NCBI GenBank assembly: GCA_964497615.1
Contig: CAZCEC010000030.1
Location: 10,062-74,061, forward strand
DNA from: CAZCEC01 sp964497615
GTDB lineage: Bacteria; Chloroflexota; Anaerolineae; Anaerolineales; UBA6663
Length of the DNA: 64,000 bases
Direction: 5' to 3'
Shown here: one piece after another, positions 32,148 through 39,853 of the stretch
Numbering within the stretch: position 1 is the first letter of the stretch
Layout: each line of letters begins with the position of its first letter
Notes under the pieces: generated by a model
Database searches by the model: none
What the model was told of the DNA's origin: nothing
Seen by the model: the letters and a program-made list of their open reading frames with translations, nothing else
Translations under genes and position numbers: made by a program

Positions 32148-34853
32148 TCATTTGGCCACCGCCTCGTTCAGCCTCACCAAAATCTCCGCCAACGCCCCCC
32201 CAAAGTCGCCATCCACCCGTTTCCACGTCGCCCCTTCCTGCTCGAACTCGAGTAGTTCAAAGTCGTCCCGCTCGATCGCCAGGTTGACGACTAGGTGCCG
32301 CCGGATCAGTCCCAGCCACTTCTCTTGGGCCGGGGTGAGCGACCGTTCGCCGAAAACACTCACGAGCGCCTTGTCCACGCGTTCTTCAGCCGAAAGCAGC
32401 GGGTCCGTCTCGTCGGCGGCGTGGTGGACGATGGAAATGATATCGGCCAGGGCCGCGCCGTATGCCCGGCGTAGATTGTCCTCGGTGAAGCGCTCGGGCC
32501 GGGACGCCAGTTTAGAACGTAGCTCCTTCAGCGCCTCAGTGCTCCAGTCGCGCGGCCGTTCGAGCAGGATGCGGATGGCCGCCACCTGGGCCGGGTTGTT
32601 GCGCACAAACTGGCTAAACGCCGAGATGTAGTCGCCCGGCTTCAGCGTCCGCCCATCGGCCGTACGAATGGCCGCCTCCGACGTGACGGTATCTTGCGCC
32701 TCCAGGGCCACGATGAACTTGCTGTGAGCACGCGGATACTTTTCCAAGAGCGCCAGGAAGCTCGGATCGCGGAGGATGCCCATGGTTCCAGCCCAGTCGC
32801 GGTCCAGTCGTGCCCCCAGGCCGCGTCCGAAACTCGCAATGTCGCCGTCGGGCACAAACGCCTTCATCATCTCGCGGCCCTCGGCCGAGATGCCCTGGGC
32901 GATCCGCTGCATGCGTTTGGCCAGCACCCGAACGTTCGAGTCCTGGTCGTCGTTGGCGTAGATCGCCTCCACCACCTCGCGGATCGGCCGGGTCGGCTTG
33001 GCCGGCGGCTCCAGCGTGAACTCGCTCGCCTTGGCGAAGTATTCCAGCACCCCCACGGCGTCGAAGAGCGTGAACCCGTCTTTGTGGATTGCCGGGCATA
33101 GCCGCGTGCCGCGCCCGAGCATCTGCTCGAACAGGATGCGCGACTTGATCGGCCGCAGAAAGACAATCGCCTCGATGGCCGGGATGTCCACGCCCGTCGA
33201 CAGCAGGTCCACCGTCACCACCACGCCCGGCTCCGGCCGGTTACGGAACTGGCGGATTTTCTGCAGCGGCCGATCCACGTTCGGTGCGCCGGTGATCTTC
33301 TGCACGAATTCGTCGCCCCGGCCCAGGGCCTCGCGGAAAAACGCGGTGAGCTGCTCGGCATGCGAACGATGCGCCAAGTCGTTGTGGGCGAACACCAGCG
33401 TCTTGGGGAAGTGGCCTTTCTCCTGTTCGTGCGCCAGCAGGTGTGTCACTACTTCTTCCACGATCTTGCGGTCGCGGTCGGGCGCCGTCCAATCTTGGGT
33501 CAACGTCTCGGGCGGGAGGTCGCGCTCATCCTCGACGATGTCCAGCCGCAGTTGGCCGGTCTGCGTGTCCTTGAGTTGCACCTCCTCGCCTTCGCGCAGG
33601 AAGTGGCCCTTCAGCGTGATTTCAGAGTGGATCACCACCGGGTTGTAGCCCACCAGGTAGCCGTCGGCCTCGGCCCGCCGGATTCCGTACTCGTAGATGG
33701 GCTTGCCAAAATAGCTCGTGGTGTGGATGGCTGGCGTCGCCGTCAATCCGAGCTTGACGCAGTCGAAGTGGTCCAATACCTCGCGCCACTTGCTGTCTTC
33801 GGACGAGGTGTAGCCACGGTGGCACTCGTCGGCCACGATCAAGTCGAAGGCGTGGATAGGAATGTCCAGCCGGTCGGCATCCAGCTCCTCATCGTTGTCG
33901 CCCCAGTCCGCGTTGTCGGGCCGCCCGAACAGGTTGATGCGCATGCGCTGGATGGTGCACACATACACGAAGGTGTGCTTGGGGCTCGGCCGCAGCAAGT
34001 ATTCTGGGGGCAGCAGTTTGGGGTCGAAGTGCTCCGCGTCTGCTTCGTCTTCCAGGTCCTCGCGCTTAAAGCGCTGGCTGTAGACCTCGTAGATGCGGTC
34101 GAACTTCAGACCCGGCTCTGGCTCATAGGCGGCAAGGGCGCCCACCGCCTGGGCGGCCAAAGCGCGCCGATCCACCAGGAACAGCACCCGCCGGGCATAG
34201 CCCGCCTTCATCAGCCGGTACATCGACGCGATCATCATCCTCGTCTTGCCCGTGCCGGTCGCCATGGCCGCCAACGCCTGCCGCTTGCCGTTGCGCAGCG
34301 CATTCTCAATCGCGCCAATCGCCTCGCGCTGGTAATAGCGGTCAGGGTCTTCGATGGGGTGGGTGCGCAGCCACAGGTCGGCGCCGGCCCGCGAAGCATG
34401 GCCTTCGGGCAGGTCTTGCGCCAAGGCCTCGCGCAGCGCATCTGGCGTGTGAAAGCGCTTGATTTCGCGGCCGGCCAGAAGCGTATCCCGCAGATCGCAG
34501 GTGAATATCAGCTCGCCATTGGTGCTGTAGACGAACGGTATGGCAAAGCCTTGTGGGCCGTAGCGGGCAGAGCCACCGTCCAGGGAGCGGCTGTAGCGCT
34601 TCGCCTGTTCGATTACGTTGCGCGGGTCAACGCTGAGCTTCTTGGCCTCCACGTCCGCCACCGGCTGCCCGTCCAGGTGCAGCAGGTAATCTGCCGGACC
34701 GCTGTCGGTGGGGAACTCCTCCACGGCGTCGGCCGGCGTGCGGTCACCAGCCAGCCACCGGGCGTGCGAAACCACGCGCCAGCCGGCGGCAATCAGCGCC
34801 TTGTCGACGAGCTCCTTGCGTGTTGTGCGTTCGCTAATTCCGGTGGCTGACAT
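32148..34853 (-). CDS. hsdR: Type I restriction enzyme R subunit HsdR (EcoEI/EcoR124-like)
   Basis: This is a 901-residue restriction and translocation subunit. The N-terminal nuclease domain has A-D-Y-L-L and V-E-A-K-K near 55-75. Walker A A-T-G-T-G-K-T lies near 205 and the DEAD-box-type D-E-C-H-R near 345. The helicase C motifs are S-T-G-V-D-I-P and Q-M-L-G-R-G-T-R. The C-terminal region matches the domain that contacts HsdM/S. With hsdM and hsdS it forms a complete type I system that cuts foreign DNA lacking the methylation. ATG 34853 follows AGGG; it is the first gene of the minus-strand defence operon. Confidence 0.93.
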   Translation of the reverse strand: MSATGISERTTRKELVDKALIAAGWRVVSHARWLAGDRTPADAVEEFPTDSGPADYLLHLDGQPVADVEAKKLSVDPRNVIEQAKRYSRSLDGGSARYGPQGFAIPFVYSTNGELIFTCDLRDTLLAGREIKRFHTPDALREALAQDLPEGHASRAGADLWLRTHPIEDPDRYYQREAIGAIENALRNGKRQALAAMATGTGKTRMMIASMYRLMKAGYARRVLFLVDRRALAAQAVGALAAYEPEPGLKFDRIYEVYSQRFKREDLEDEADAEHFDPKLLPPEYLLRPSPKHTFVYVCTIQRMRINLFGRPDNADWGDNDEELDADRLDIPIHAFDLIVADECHRGYTSSEDSKWREVLDHFDCVKLGLTATPAIHTTSYFGKPIYEYGIRRAEADGYLVGYNPVVIHSEITLKGHFLREGEEVQLKDTQTGQLRLDIVEDERDLPPETLTQDWTAPDRDRKIVEEVVTHLLAHEQEKGHFPKTLVFAHNDLAHRSHAEQLTAFFREALGRGDEFVQKITGAPNVDRPLQKIRQFRNRPEPGVVVTVDLLSTGVDIPAIEAIVFLRPIKSRILFEQMLGRGTRLCPAIHKDGFTLFDAVGVLEYFAKASEFTLEPPAKPTRPIREVVEAIYANDDQDSNVRVLAKRMQRIAQGISAEGREMMKAFVPDGDIASFGRGLGARLDRDWAGTMGILRDPSFLALLEKYPRAHSKFIVALEAQDTVTSEAAIRTADGRTLKPGDYISAFSQFVRNNPAQVAAIRILLERPRDWSTEALKELRSKLASRPERFTEDNLRRAYGAALADIISIVHHAADETDPLLSAEERVDKALVSVFGERSLTPAQEKWLGLIRRHLVVNLAIERDDFELLEFEQEGATWKRVDGDFGGALAEILVRLNEAVAK

Positions 34854-35268
34854 TGCGACCCTGTGCAACCTACTGGCCTCGCTTGGCGAAGCTTGGCGAG
34901 CATACAGCTACTCGAAAGCGCACTAACGGCCCATATTCTCGAAATAACAACGGCCGCCCACGCTCAATGGCGCGAACGGCCGCAACTAACGTTGCCTCAG
35001 TTTCGCAGCCCCTCGCGTCAATCGCGCCTGCAAATAGCTCAGGGCCTGATTATAGCGGTGCTGCGCTTTTTCGCGAATGGAGCCGTGGCTTAGGGGCCGC
35101 CTTCCGACTTCGTCTCGCAAGCCGTCACTTGGCTTGCGCTATTCGGCGCATATTGCAACGAGCAGGATGGCGCTTACGCCCCCGCAGGCCGCGTGATACC
35201 TTACCAACAAAGCCATCTCTGCCACATTGATCACCGCGAGCGCGTGGTGCCGTGAAAGGACATATAGT
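34854..35268. other. Divergent intergenic region between hsdR and the methyltransferase-like gene
   Basis: No gene is supported in these 415 bases. They hold a minus-strand promoter candidate (listed separately) and a hairpin, CGCAAGCC (35116-35123) with GGCTTGCG (35131-35138), seven-nt loop. Several ACGGCCG-type repeats lie near 34925-34985. Nothing resembles an integrase remnant. Confidence 0.5.
35049..35077 (-). promoter_or_regulatory. Candidate minus-strand promoter for the hsdR operon
   Basis: On the minus strand TATAAT lies at 35054-35049, with TTCGCG 17 bp upstream (35077-35072) as a weak -35. Transcription would start about 195 nt before the hsdR ATG. The exact -10 consensus is the main support. 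Confidence 0.4.
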
Positions 35269-35928
35269 ATGGACACTCAATCGGGTTTCGCTTATGGGCT
35301 GTGGCCGCTCGTTATCATCAACGCCGCCATATTCATCATCTTCGCCTTTAGCTTCACCAAGCCGCGTAGCGGCCGCGACTGGCGCTCATTTGGGGCGTTT
35401 GCTGCCTTTATGGTAGCGCTCTTCACGGAAATGTACGGCTTTCCGCTGACCATCTACCTGCTCTCTGGCTGGCTCAGCGCGCGGTTTCCGGGTCTGGACC
35501 TGCTCTCGCACGATAGCGGCCACCTGTTGCAGACCCTGCTCGGGATCAAGGGGGACGTGCATCTCACTCCCATTCACGGTATAAGCGAGGTCTTCATCGC
35601 CAGCGGCTTCATCATCCTTGGCGCCGCCTGGGATGTGCTCTACAGAGCCCAGCGTGCTCACGAGCTTGCCACCACCGGGCCATACGCTTATCTGCGCCAC
35701 CCGCAGTATGTCGGCTTCTTTGCCATCTTGTTGGGCTTCCTCATTCAGTGGCCGACGCTCATCACGCTGGGCATGTTCCCAATCCTGGTGATCATGTATC
35801 TCCGCCTGGCCAAGCGCGAAGAACGAGACGCCCTGGCTGAGTTTGGCGAGGCCTATGCCCAGTACGCCGCTCGCACCCCGGCCTTCCTTCCACGCCGGCC
35901 GCGCGCCATGACTGAGGTAGTTGCCTAA
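35269..35928 (+). CDS. Isoprenylcysteine carboxyl methyltransferase-like membrane protein
   Basis: This 219-residue protein has about five membrane helices and the conserved C-terminal ICMT/PEMT pattern. The pattern is G-P-Y-A-Y-L-R-H-P-Q-Y-V-G near 140-152, then E-E-R-D-A-L-A-E-F-G-E-A-Y-x-x-Y near 183-198, the cofactor-binding part of this family. These enzymes methylate small or lipid-linked substrates with AdoMet; the substrate here is unknown. Homologues often occur beside metal-resistance genes, and a CopZ-like gene lies just downstream in the opposite direction. GAAAGGA at 35254-35260 supports ATG 35269. A very strong terminator follows. Confidence 0.8.
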   Translation: MDTQSGFAYGLWPLVIINAAIFIIFAFSFTKPRSGRDWRSFGAFAAFMVALFTEMYGFPLTIYLLSGWLSARFPGLDLLSHDSGHLLQTLLGIKGDVHLTPIHGISEVFIASGFIILGAAWDVLYRAQRAHELATTGPYAYLRHPQYVGFFAILLGFLIQWPTLITLGMFPILVIMYLRLAKREERDALAEFGEAYAQYAARTPAFLPRRPRAMTEVVA

Positions 35929-35954
35929 TCTGAAGCAGGCCGCAGGATGACCCG

Positions 35955-36010
35955 CACCGCCTCACTGGGTTGGAAGATGCAATACCCGCCCAGTGAGGCG
36001 GTGGCTTTTT
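35955..36010 (+). terminator. Strong rho-independent terminator
   Basis: CACCGCCTCACTGGG (35955-35969) is perfectly complementary to CCCAGTGAGGCGGTG (35989-36003), giving a 15-bp stem with a 19-nt loop, followed by GCTTTTT. It ends transcription of the ICMT-like gene. Confidence 0.9.
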
Positions 36011-36151
36011 AAATGCCCCACCATTGGCCCTAGCCTGGATCGGACGCGACCTAAGTTGATTTCGGCCGCGCTGCTGGTTCCTATTTCCCGAATTTGTATT
36101 TCCAGCTGGCCTGCGCTGTACTCCGCCGGAGTGCGAACCCGCCGCGCGGGA

Positions 36152-36676
36152 TTAAGGCTGCCGCCTGTCGCCGACGTCCAACCTGGCGCGGTAGGCTTCT
36201 TCGAGTTGCTGGACCAGCGTTCGGACATTGCCCAGGCAGCAAGTTCCCTGGGGGTTGCGAATGTCACACGCACACTGTCCGGCCTGAATTCCCGCGCTGA
36301 TTTGCGCGACCACCGTGCTGCTGCCCGTCCGCTCGATTTCGGCCCGAATACTTCCGACGGTGTGTTGAAAACAGTAGCAGACCGGCACGGCGTCCTCGGC
36401 CGCGTGCTTTTGATAGACGTATTCGCGCAGGTCTGGCTCTGCAAATAGCTGAACGCCATCTGCACTGTAATATACAGTTGGGCAATCGGGGGCCGGGCAG
36501 AAGCGGTAATTGATGTCGCGGATCTCAGTGAGCGGCCGGGCCAGCAGCGCTTTGAGGGTTAAGCTGTCGATGATCTTGCCAATCTGTCCATTGGTGGGGC
36601 AAGCGCCAGAGGGGATCGGCTGATGGGCATCGCTACTGACATTATCGGCGTCGGTTAGGCAGCAGGATTTTGACAT
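36152..36676 (-). CDS. CopZ N-terminal-domain-like Cys-rich Fe-S/zinc protein
   Basis: This 174-residue Cys-rich protein has a C-P-T-N-G segment near 25, then R-F-C-P-A-P-D-C-P-T-V-Y-Y near 60, and V-C-Y-C-F near 98. The ending Q-C-A-C-D-I-R-N-P-Q-G-x-C-C-L-G matches the N-terminal domain of Archaeoglobus-type CopZ and related BFD-like proteins, which bind a [2Fe-2S] cluster and zinc. The usual C-terminal HMA copper domain is absent. It may serve in metal handling or electron transfer. ATG 36676 is preceded by GCGGAG on the minus strand; an upstream in-frame extension is not needed. Confidence 0.72.
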   Translation of the reverse strand: MSKSCCLTDADNVSSDAHQPIPSGACPTNGQIGKIIDSLTLKALLARPLTEIRDINYRFCPAPDCPTVYYSADGVQLFAEPDLREYVYQKHAAEDAVPVCYCFQHTVGSIRAEIERTGSSTVVAQISAGIQAGQCACDIRNPQGTCCLGNVRTLVQQLEEAYRARLDVGDRRQP

Positions 36677-36956
36677 AATGTACTCCGCCGTTCGCATAGC
36701 CTGTCGATGACCTAGCGACAGGTACCTCGTCACCGCTCCTGCAGAATTATAGCTCCACGTCGCGGAGGCGGCCTGACGGTGTGGGTGATGGCTGGATCCG
36801 AACCTGATGATCGAGCGGGCTCGTTTTCAGATACAAACAACAGCGACCACTGCCGCGCTCTTTGCCGCGAATACCGCAAACCCAAGACCAATCATTGCTT
36901 GGCAACTCAATCCCCCGAATAGGACGCTACAGTTTGGCAGGTGCCGTGAGGAGACA
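36677..36956. other. Intergenic region upstream of the CopZ-like gene, no gene seen
   Basis: I see no supported gene in these 280 bases. They lie between the start of the minus-strand CopZ-like gene and a small + strand reading frame, so they should hold divergent promoters, but I found no convincing -35/-10 pair. Confidence 0.4.
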
Positions 36957-37031
36957 ATGAGGATTCCCGACTCCGTGGACGTGCTATACCCAATGGCAGG
37001 ATTGAAGCTGGTCAAAGTCTATGGCCAGTGA
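36957..37031 (+). CDS. Possible 24-residue small protein or leader peptide
   Basis: A 24-codon frame starts at ATG 36957 with a very good Shine-Dalgarno (GAGGAGA, 36948-36954) and stops 19 nt before the excisionase-like gene. The product (begins M-R-I-P-D-S-V-D, ends V-Y-G-Q) matches nothing I know. It may be a translated leader coupled to the next gene, or chance. Confidence 0.3.
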   Translation: MRIPDSVDVLYPMAGLKLVKVYGQ

Positions 37032-37050
37032 ACCATGCTAGGAGAGCCCG

Positions 37051-37236
37051 ATGAGCGATCCAGTCCTGACCATTCCCGAAGTCGCCCGCTATCTCAAGTT
37101 GTCCAAATCGAAGGTGTATTACCTCGTCCAGCAGCGCAAGATTCCGCACATCAAAATCGGCCGGAACGTCCGGGTGCGGGAGCGGGATATTCAGCTGTGG
37201 CTGGAAGCCAATAGCATCACGGCTCCAAAACAATAG
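37051..37236 (+). CDS. Excisionase-family small HTH protein
   Basis: This 61-residue protein has the MerR-like winged HTH of excisionases/AlpA. It shows L-T-I-P-E-V-A-R-Y-L-K-L-S-K-S-K-V-Y-Y-L near 6-25, I-P-H-I-K-I-G-R-N-V-R-V near 31-42, and R-D-I-Q-L-W-L at the end. Such proteins bend DNA at attachment sites with a tyrosine integrase or regulate transcription. No integrase is present in the window. A perfect 18-bp terminator, an 11-bp tandem repeat and a tRNA gene follow within 200 bp, the typical neighbourhood of an integration site. AGGAG precedes the ATG. Confidence 0.8.
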   Translation: MSDPVLTIPEVARYLKLSKSKVYYLVQQRKIPHIKIGRNVRVRERDIQLWLEANSITAPKQ

Positions 37237-37257
37237 CTGTCCCGATTCCCCCAAACG

Positions 37258-37299
37258 ACCCAAAAACACCTCCCTGCAAATAGGGAGGTGTTTTTGGGT
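37258..37299. terminator. Perfect 18-bp hairpin terminator after the excisionase-like gene
   Basis: ACCCAAAAACACCTCCCT (37258-37275) is exactly complementary to AGGGAGGTGTTTTTGGGT (37282-37299), with the loop GCAAAT. A-rich and T-rich parts lie inside the arms, so it can terminate in both directions. Confidence 0.88.
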
Positions 37300-37359
37300 T
37301 GGTGCGAACATGGATCGGCTACTGGAGCCTTTGCCAGTTTCAGTCGTGGCCCGGTCTGA

Positions 37360-37381
37360 TTGATGTCATTTTGATGTCATT
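37360..37381. repeat. Tandem 11-bp direct repeat near the tRNA-Arg gene
   Basis: TTGATGTCATT occurs twice without spacing, at 37360-37370 and 37371-37381, between the excisionase-like gene and the tRNA-Arg terminator. An 11-bp phase fits binding of a protein to one DNA face. Arm-type sites for excisionase or integrase would look like this, but that is a guess. Confidence 0.55.
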
Positions 37382-37386
37382 GGAAC

Positions 37387-37421
37387 AAAAAACAAGCCCT
37401 TCATTTCTGAAAGGGCTTGTT
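37387..37421 (-). terminator. Terminator of the tRNA-Arg transcript
   Basis: On the minus strand an 11-bp stem (AACAAGCCCTT with AAGGGCTTGTT; arms 37391-37401 and 37411-37421) with a 9-nt loop is followed by a run of Ts (complement of 37387-37392). It lies directly after the tRNA-Arg gene on that strand. Confidence 0.88.
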
Positions 37422-37427
37422 TTCCTG

Positions 37428-37501
37428 TGCGGCTAGAGGGACTCGAACCCCCGGCCTTTTGGTCCGCAACCAAACGCTCTAATCCACTGAGCTATAGCCG
37501 C
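37428..37501 (-). tRNA. tRNA-Arg (anticodon GCG)
   Basis: The minus strand folds as a cloverleaf. The acceptor is GCGGCTA with TAGCCGC, the D stem GCTC/GAGC, and the anticodon stem TTTGG/CCAAA with loop TTGCGGA. The T arm is GGGGG-TTCGAGT-CCCTC, with discriminator A. No CCA is encoded. The anticodon GCG reads the Arg codons CGC/CGU. Most bacteria use ACG (modified to inosine) for this box, so G34 is unusual. Confidence 0.9.
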
Positions 37502-37513
37502 ATACTCAATTGT

Positions 37514-37588
37514 GAAGGATGAAGGCGGAAGGATGAAGTGTGACGAATGACCGCGCAGCGGTTCATCCTTCATCCTTCGTAATTCGTC
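37514..37588. repeat. Nested short inverted repeats between tRNA genes
   Basis: GAAGGATGAA occurs at 37514-37523 and 37528-37537, and its complement TTCATCCTTC at 37562-37571 with a further ATCCTTC just after. GACGAAT (37542-37548) is complementary to ATTCGTC (37582-37588). The stretch may be a small palindromic repeat element or tRNA-processing debris. Confidence 0.5.
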
Positions 37589-37597
37589 CCTTGCAGG

Positions 37598-37692
37598 CGG
37601 GGAGGCAGGGATTTGAACCCTGGGTACAAGGTTGAAGCCCCGTACAAGCACTTAGCAGGCGCTCCCGATCGACCATACTCCGGCACCTCCCC
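37598..37692 (-). tRNA. tRNA-Ser (anticodon GCT)
   Basis: A type II tRNA of 95 nt on the minus strand. The acceptor is GGGGAGG/CCTCCCC, the anticodon stem AGCGC/GTGCT with loop CTGCTAA, and the T arm CAGGG-TTCAAAT-CCCTG. A long variable arm follows the anticodon stem. It reads AGC/AGU. The discriminator is G and no CCA is encoded. Confidence 0.93.
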
Positions 37693-37748
37693 GGTTGTGC
37701 ACGGCCCCGCGCTGCCCCACCGGGCGGCCCGCTTGGCCGAGTTGTTAA

Positions 37749-37840
<92 letters not shown>

Positions 37841-37931
37841 CAGGGGACGTCTCTCCCGAGTTCCGTCATTCTACCATGCCAGCCGATTTCCGGTCAACGT
37901 CAACTCGTCGACCCGTTGACGCGTTCACCCA

Positions 37932-39584
37932 TCACCACCCCAGCGCGCACCCGTCCGCCCGCGGGTCGCTCCCCCCCCACAGCACCCCGTCCGGCTCCCG
38001 CCGGATGATCTGCCCGCGCCCAAATCCGGCCCGCCCATACCCCTCCACCCCCGGCCGCAGCGGATGCCCGCGCGCCGCCAGCCCCTCCACCAACGCCCCC
38101 GGCAGCCCCGCCTCCAGCGACACCTGCCCCCCCGCCGTACCCGAGTCAATGCAGAAACGCGGCCGGTCCAGCGCCGCCTGCGGGTCCAGCCCATCGTCCA
38201 CCTGCGCCACCACCACCTGCATATGCCCCTGCGGCTGCATAAACCCGCCCATCACCCCAAACGGACCGAAAAGCGAACCATCCCGCTCTCGCGTCAGCAG
38301 GCCTGGAATGATCGTGTGATACGGGCGCTTGCCCGGCGCTAGCACGTTCGGATGCCCCGCCTCCAGCGAAAAGTTATGCCCCCGGTTCTGCAGCGTGAAG
38401 CCCCAGGAACCGGCCCCATCGTGCGGCACCAGCCCCGTCCCAAACCCCATATAGTTGCTGTTAATGAACGAACACGCATTCCCCCGTCCATCCACCGCAC
38501 AGAAGTACACCGTCCCCGACGACCACACCGGCGCCCCCGCCCGCGCATCCAGCGACGCCCGCGCCGGGTCCACTAACTTCCGCCGCCCCGCCGCATACTC
38601 CTTCGCCAATAACCCTGTAATGGGCACCGGCACGGCCCGCGGATCGGCAATATACGCCCGCGCATCCGCGAACCCCAGCCGCATGGCCTCGATCATCAAA
38701 TGCCAGCGGTCCACCCCCAACGGGTCCATCCCCGCCAGGTCAAACCCCTCCAGCACGTTCAGCGCCAACAGCGCTGCCAGCCCCTGCCCGTTGGGCGGGC
38801 ACTCCCACACCCGCAGCCCCCGGTAGCTCACCGAGATCGGCTCATCCCAAGTGGATTCGTGCGCGGCCAGGTCATCCGCCGTCATCACCCCGCCCGCTGC
38901 CTGCACCGTCCGCGCCACTGCCTCGGCAATCGCGCCTCGGTAGTAGGCCTCCTGGCCCCCTTCCGCCACCGCCCGCAGCGTCCGCGCCAGCCCCAGGTTC
39001 CGGAAGATCTCGCCCGGCCGCGGCCCGCGCCCCCCAATCGTCAGCGCCTGCCCGCCCGCTGCCGTGCGCAGTTGGTTCTCTGCCCCGCGCCCCCAAAAAT
39101 ACGCCGTCAGTGGCGCCACCGGGAAGCCCTCCTCCGCCAGCGCAATCGCCGGCGCCAGAATCGTCCCCAGCGGCATCGAGCCGTGCCGCTTGATCAGGTC
39201 GCACCACCCGGCGCACGCCCCCGGCACGGTCACCGTGTGTGCATGGTAGGGCGGCATCTGTCCATCCCGGATCAGCCCCTGCCGCGCCACGAGGTCCAGG
39301 CTCAACCCGGCTGGCGCCCGCCCCGAGCCATTCAGCGCCGTCACCTGCCCGCTGGCCGCCTCATAGAACAGGGCAAAGCAATCTCCGCCAATGCCAGTGG
39401 AGGTCGGTTCGGTCACGTTCAGGGCCGCCGCCATGCCCACTGCCGCGTCGGCGGCGTTGCCACCCTGCATTAATAAGGAAAGGCCCGCCTGCGTGGCCAG
39501 CGGCTGGCTGGCGGCCGCCATCCCCCGCCGCGCCACGACGGGAGAGCGATAGGACCGGAATTGGGGTTCTCTGGGGGTCAACAT
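37932..39584 (-). CDS. ggt: Gamma-glutamyltransferase / glutathione hydrolase
   Basis: This 550-residue Ntn hydrolase transfers or hydrolyses gamma-glutamyl groups of glutathione and similar peptides. It has the N-terminal G-G-N-A-A-D-A-A-V motif near 42-50, and G-I-G-G-D-C-F near 67. The autoprocessing Thr lies in S-S-G-T-V-Y-F near 354, which becomes the N-terminus of the small subunit, and P-F-G-V-M-G-G follows near 455. No clear signal peptide is seen, so it may act in the cytoplasm. ATG 39584 is preferred over TTG 39605. It is divergent from the liv amino-acid transporter, which could import released amino acids. Confidence 0.9.
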   Translation of the reverse strand: MLTPREPQFRSYRSPVVARRGMAAASQPLATQAGLSLLMQGGNAADAAVGMAAALNVTEPTSTGIGGDCFALFYEAASGQVTALNGSGRAPAGLSLDLVARQGLIRDGQMPPYHAHTVTVPGACAGWCDLIKRHGSMPLGTILAPAIALAEEGFPVAPLTAYFWGRGAENQLRTAAGGQALTIGGRGPRPGEIFRNLGLARTLRAVAEGGQEAYYRGAIAEAVARTVQAAGGVMTADDLAAHESTWDEPISVSYRGLRVWECPPNGQGLAALLALNVLEGFDLAGMDPLGVDRWHLMIEAMRLGFADARAYIADPRAVPVPITGLLAKEYAAGRRKLVDPARASLDARAGAPVWSSGTVYFCAVDGRGNACSFINSNYMGFGTGLVPHDGAGSWGFTLQNRGHNFSLEAGHPNVLAPGKRPYHTIIPGLLTRERDGSLFGPFGVMGGFMQPQGHMQVVVAQVDDGLDPQAALDRPRFCIDSGTAGGQVSLEAGLPGALVEGLAARGHPLRPGVEGYGRAGFGRGQIIRREPDGVLWGGSDPRADGCALGW

Positions 39585-39692
39585 GACCGGCAGTGTAAGC
39601 CGCAACCTGCCAATTGGTCAACCGGCCCCCGCCGTGCGGCCGCCCTTCCAACCCCGATTCGGGCCTTCTGGGCCGCGATTTCGCTTTGCCAC

Positions 39693-39721
39693 TTGCCTTT
39701 TTAACCCGACCTGACGATAAT
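39693..39721 (+). promoter_or_regulatory. Promoter of the liv operon
   Basis: TTGCCT (39693-39698) and GATAAT (39716-39721) are spaced by 17 bp, a good sigma-70-type pair. Transcription would start near 39728, leaving a 5' leader of about 125 nt before livK with a second Shine-Dalgarno-like AAAGGAGG inside it. Confidence 0.6.
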
Positions 39722-39853
39722 CTAGCAAATTTGCGCCTGCCGGTGTTTCCGGAGCGCTCACCGACCTTGCCACGAAAGGAGGCGATCTCTTCAGTCCAAT
39801 ATACAACCTCGCTTTCCAACCGCTAATTCGAAGGGTATTTCTTGGAGGAGACA

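Noticed and set aside
33360..34850. 496-codon + strand frame over hsdR
   Set aside because: Antisense to a complete HsdR; no recognisable domain.
39728..39853. Riboswitch in the liv leader
   Set aside because: The 125-nt leader has no paired architecture that I can match to a known amino-acid riboswitch.
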